A stretch of DNA of 24,168 bases from CAYLHB01 sp041908795 (lineage in GTDB: Bacteria > Patescibacteriota > Minisyncoccia > Phycocordibacterales > UBA12088), in NCBI GenBank assembly GCA_041908795.1, contig JAYRER010000003.1, positions 1 to 24,168 of the forward strand. Direction: 5' to 3'. Within the stretch, counting starts at the first letter, position 1. Every line of letters begins with the position of its first letter. Position numbers and translations under genes: made by a program. This document shows positions 22,214-24,168 of this stretch, piece by piece. The notes below the pieces were generated by a model. It did not search any database, was not told the origin of the DNA, and was given only the letters and a program-made list of their open reading frames with translations.

Positions 22214-22630
22214 ATGGCGCAAAAAATGATACTTATCTCATGTTCTGATGGCCGCATCACTGGCGCATCAGCGCGCGTGAGAGAGTTTACCACTAAAAAT
22301 GGTTTTGATGTTGGTCCCACATCTGTGTACCGCATCAAGATTCCGGGACCCGACGGTACCTGTACAGGGGTACGCGGGGATGCACACCTCACCGCACTTC
22401 GCGAAAATATCGGGGTACTTGTTGAGAAGGCACGTCCAGCGCTCATCGCGGTAGCGGGACACTGCGACTGTGCGGGCTTTCCCGTGAGCGATGACGAGCA
22501 CCTCTCAAGTTCAAAAAGAGCGGCCACACGCATCAAAGAGTGGTTTCCGGAAGTACCTGTCCTTGGGCTCATCGACTACAAGCTCGCAGAAGACGTTTGG
22601 AAATTCGAGCAGGTCATCTACCACGCCTAG
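22214..22630 (+). CDS. Small beta-carbonic-anhydrase-like protein
   Basis: The 138-residue cytosolic protein has the beta-carbonic-anhydrase metal pattern. ILISCSDGRI supplies Cys10 and the Asp12-Arg14 dyad, and IAVAGHCDCAG supplies His83 and Cys86 (plus an extra Cys84). The loop between reads YRIKIPGPDGTCTG instead of the enzyme's RNAG. At 138 residues it is much shorter than typical beta-class enzymes (about 200) and lacks the N-terminal arm used for dimer packing. It may be a minimal zinc protein of the same fold rather than an active anhydrase. It shares the metal motif with the gene at 19460 but little else, so the two are not recent duplicates. Confidence 0.8.
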   Translation: MAQKMILISCSDGRITGASARVREFTTKNGFDVGPTSVYRIKIPGPDGTCTGVRGDAHLTALRENIGVLVEKARPALIAVAGHCDCAGFPVSDDEHLSSSKRAATRIKEWFPEVPVLGLIDYKLAEDVWKFEQVIYHA

Positions 22631-22748
22631 CGCGAGGGTCGGGTGGCTACACGCCACTGCACTTTCTATGGTGTAATAGTTTGTGGCAGGCTCTACAGAA
22701 CGATTGCGTACCGCGTACCATGTGCTAGAGCAACCCGTCGCTCTAAGG

Positions 22749-22754
22749 TATACT
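22749..22754 (+). promoter_or_regulatory. -10 element of dnaX, leaderless geometry
   Basis: TATACT ends 6 nt before the ATG at 22761. An inverted repeat, TAGAGC (22726-22731) and GCTCTA (22740-22745), lies just upstream, with its left arm where a -35 would be. Confidence 0.6.
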
Positions 22755-22760
22755 CATCCC

Positions 22761-23804
22761 ATGCCGCAGGAAGTTCTCTACAGGAAGTACCGCCCCAGCA
22801 CGTGGGCGGACGTTGTGGGGCAGGAGCATATCGTCTCCGCCCTCACTCGCGCCATCGAGAGTGGCCGTGTGGCGCATGCGTACCTCTTCTCGGGCCCACG
22901 AGGCACGGGTAAAACCTCGCTCGCACGCATCTTTGCGCGCGCGGTCGGTACGAGCGAACGCGACCTCTATGAAATAGACGCCGCAAGCAATACCGGTGTG
23001 GATGATGTCCGCGCACTCCGCGAGGAGGTGGTAACTTTACCTTTTGAATCAAAGTATAAAGTGTACATTCTCGACGAGGCCCACATGCTCTCGAAGGCGG
23101 CTTGGAATGCGCTCCTCAAAACCCTCGAAGAACCGCCCGCTCACGCTGTGTTCATACTTGCCACCACCGAGTTTGCGAAAGTGCCGGAAACCATCGTGTC
23201 GCGCTGTCAAGTGTTTACTGTGAGGCGTCCGAGTAATGAAACACTCGTCACGCTCGCACAACACGTAGCAGTGCAGGAAGGGTACACACTTGCCCCGGAG
23301 GCGGCGGAGCTTGTGGCGCTCCTCGCAGAAGGGTCGTTCCGCGACATGCATGGCACGCTCGAAAAGGTGATGATGGGTGCGGAAGGGAAAGAGCTCACGC
23401 GTGCAATCGTCGAGGCGCAGACCGGTGTCCCCAAAAACGCACAGGTACTTGAGCTTCTCACCGCACTACACGAAGGATCGCTCAATCGTGCACTTGGGAT
23501 GGTGCGTACATTGAACGAAACCACCATTGACCCAAAGGTGCTCATGAAGCTCATTCTGAAGGCGGTGCGCGCGGTGCTTCTCTTTCGTTTCGCTCCCGAG
23601 CTTCGCGAAGAGCTTTCGGCAGAGTTTGGAGCGGACGACGCCCGCGTCCTTGAAGCAATGGCGCAACAGAAACCTTCCCGCATCAACAGCACACTCCTCA
23701 CCGCACTCCTCAGCGCATATGATCGCACAGGGAGCACTTTCCTCCCCACACTCCCACTCGAACTTGCACTCATTGACGTGTTAGGAGAAGAACCCACACC
23801 ATGA
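22761..23804 (+). CDS. dnaX: DNA polymerase III clamp-loader subunit (gamma/tau), zinc module deleted
   Basis: This AAA+ ATPase of the clamp loader loads the sliding clamp during replication. The 347-residue product holds the three gamma domains and lacks the tau-specific polymerase-binding extension. Walker A is GPRGTGKTS (45-53), Walker B is ILDEAH (103-108), then LLKTLEEPP and the SRC arginine-finger motif (147-149). In other bacteria about 25-30 residues with four zinc-binding Cys lie between ARxxAK and DLxEIDAAS. Here ARIFARAVGTSERDLYEIDAAS shows that the module is replaced by about five residues. The ATG at 22761 gives the usual MPQEVLYRKYRPSTW start; the frame opening at 22683 runs through the promoter. 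The stop overlaps the next start (ATGA). Confidence 0.97.
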   Translation: MPQEVLYRKYRPSTWADVVGQEHIVSALTRAIESGRVAHAYLFSGPRGTGKTSLARIFARAVGTSERDLYEIDAASNTGVDDVRALREEVVTLPFESKYKVYILDEAHMLSKAAWNALLKTLEEPPAHAVFILATTEFAKVPETIVSRCQVFTVRRPSNETLVTLAQHVAVQEGYTLAPEAAELVALLAEGSFRDMHGTLEKVMMGAEGKELTRAIVEAQTGVPKNAQVLELLTALHEGSLNRALGMVRTLNETTIDPKVLMKLILKAVRAVLLFRFAPELREELSAEFGADDARVLEAMAQQKPSRINSTLLTALLSAYDRTGSTFLPTLPLELALIDVLGEEPTP

Positions 23805-24168
23805 GCCTCACCACCCATAAACTCGTCTATTTCGTGCGCCACGGTGAGAGCGAGGCGAACCTCAAGAATGTGTTTCAGGCACCCGATGACGCGGTCACTG
23901 ACGTGGGAGCTCGGCAGAACCAGCTCGTCGGTGCACGGTTTGCCACCGTTCCCTTTGATGCACTCGTCACGAGTCCTTTTCTTCGCGCACGCGCAACGGC
24001 GCGTGCGATAGCTGAGACAAGCGGGAAAGAGGTGGAGGAAGTACTTGTGTTTCGTGAGTTTGTCCCACCTTCATCGCTGTTAAACAGTCACCGTGATGAA
24101 GAGGCGGGGCAGACCTTCGTGCGCCTACGTAAAGAGCATCTCACCGATCCTTCTTGGCACTATGAAGA
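23801..24168 (+). CDS. Histidine phosphatase family protein (3' end outside window)
   Basis: The first 122 residues of a phosphoglycerate-mutase-like histidine phosphatase are present. The catalytic phosphate-binding motif VYFVRHGESEANL carries the phospho-accepting His near residue 14. Further family marks are TDVGARQNQLVGARF, VTSPFLRARATARAI and a Glu-containing FREFVPPS, where the proton donor is expected. Members range from glycolytic mutases to phosphatases of small metabolites, and the class cannot be set from this part. The start overlaps the dnaX stop (ATGA), with AGGAG 13 nt upstream at 23783-23787, so translation is probably coupled to dnaX. Confidence 0.92.
   Translation, partial: MSLTTHKLVYFVRHGESEANLKNVFQAPDDAVTDVGARQNQLVGARFATVPFDALVTSPFLRARATARAIAETSGKEVEEVLVFREFVPPSSLLNSHRDEEAGQTFVRLRKEHLTDPSWHYE

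Noticed and set aside
22642..22658. Short hairpin GTGGC-TACAC-GCCAC after the 22214 gene
   Set aside because: Only five pairs and no U-tract; too weak to call a terminator.
22683..22760. Longer N-terminus of DnaX from 22683
   Set aside because: It crosses the TATACT promoter and an inverted repeat; the family start is MPQEVLYRKYRP at 22761.
1..24168. tRNA, rRNA, CRISPR array, insertion sequence, prophage or toxin-antitoxin genes
   Set aside because: Looked for on both strands by eye; no cloverleaf, rRNA-like core, regular spaced repeats, transposase or terminal inverted repeats found. Covariance-model searches (tRNAscan-SE, Infernal) would be decisive for RNA genes.

Overview
The window looks like a chromosomal segment of an ultra-small Patescibacteria (Candidate Phyla Radiation) bacterium, most likely on the Parcubacteria side. 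This is inferred from content and style, not from a phylogenetic marker tree. Housekeeping genes are single and tightly packed on both strands. Several short anchored proteins have Ser/Thr-rich linkers, and few genes form long operons. There is no rRNA, tRNA, CRISPR array, insertion sequence or phage gene. Base composition is near 50% GC and fairly even, with no obvious island.

Layout. Positions 1-2102 hold the end of a TPR protein followed by the lipid II flippase murJ (+). Positions 2259-4726 hold cysS and corA on the minus strand. Positions 4844-6570 hold an S41 C-terminal-processing-type protease and rplI (bL9). rpmA (bL27) follows on the minus strand, facing rplI across a perfect hairpin. 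Positions 6925-11267 are an envelope and stress region: an anchored Ada-like small domain, a small membrane protein, a CapA-family protein (-), an unknown exported protein, a PrxQ/BCP peroxiredoxin, a DoxX-family protein and another anchored protein. Positions 11428-13838 hold an unknown cytosolic protein, a GH15/phosphorylase-kinase-like glycosidase, Hsp20 and a small membrane protein. Positions 13936-16152 encode a secreted protein with a peptidoglycan-binding-like domain and a beta-propeller. Positions 16217-19431 hold dnaG and rpoD, a remnant of the macromolecular-synthesis operon. Positions 19460-22630 hold typA (bipA) between two distantly related beta-carbonic-anhydrase-like genes. Positions 22761-24168 hold dnaX overlapping a histidine phosphatase gene that runs off the window.

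Most striking is the regulatory architecture. About eleven genes, on both strands, have a -10-like hexamer (most often exactly TATACT, several with an upstream TGn) ending only 6-10 nt before the start codon. Transcripts from such promoters would begin at or within a few bases of the start codon, so leaderless or near-leaderless mRNA appears to be the usual form for first genes here. In several cases this also corrects the start codon. Two internal operon genes (7359, 23801) instead have a Shine-Dalgarno-like sequence, although 9449, 10515 and 11899 have no clear one.

Second, two replication proteins have lost zinc sites. DnaG keeps its N-terminal domain but all four zinc ligands are replaced, and DnaX lacks the whole four-Cys zinc module. 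Cysteinyl-tRNA synthetase and both carbonic-anhydrase-like proteins keep their metal ligands, so zinc use is not lost altogether.

Third, several intergenic spaces carry operator-like structure: three 11-bp direct repeats before hsp20, a 14-bp dyad whose loop holds a perfect TTGACA, an 8-bp dyad across the rpoD promoter, and palindromes before doxX and the beta-propeller gene. No intergenic stretch exceeds 300 bases.
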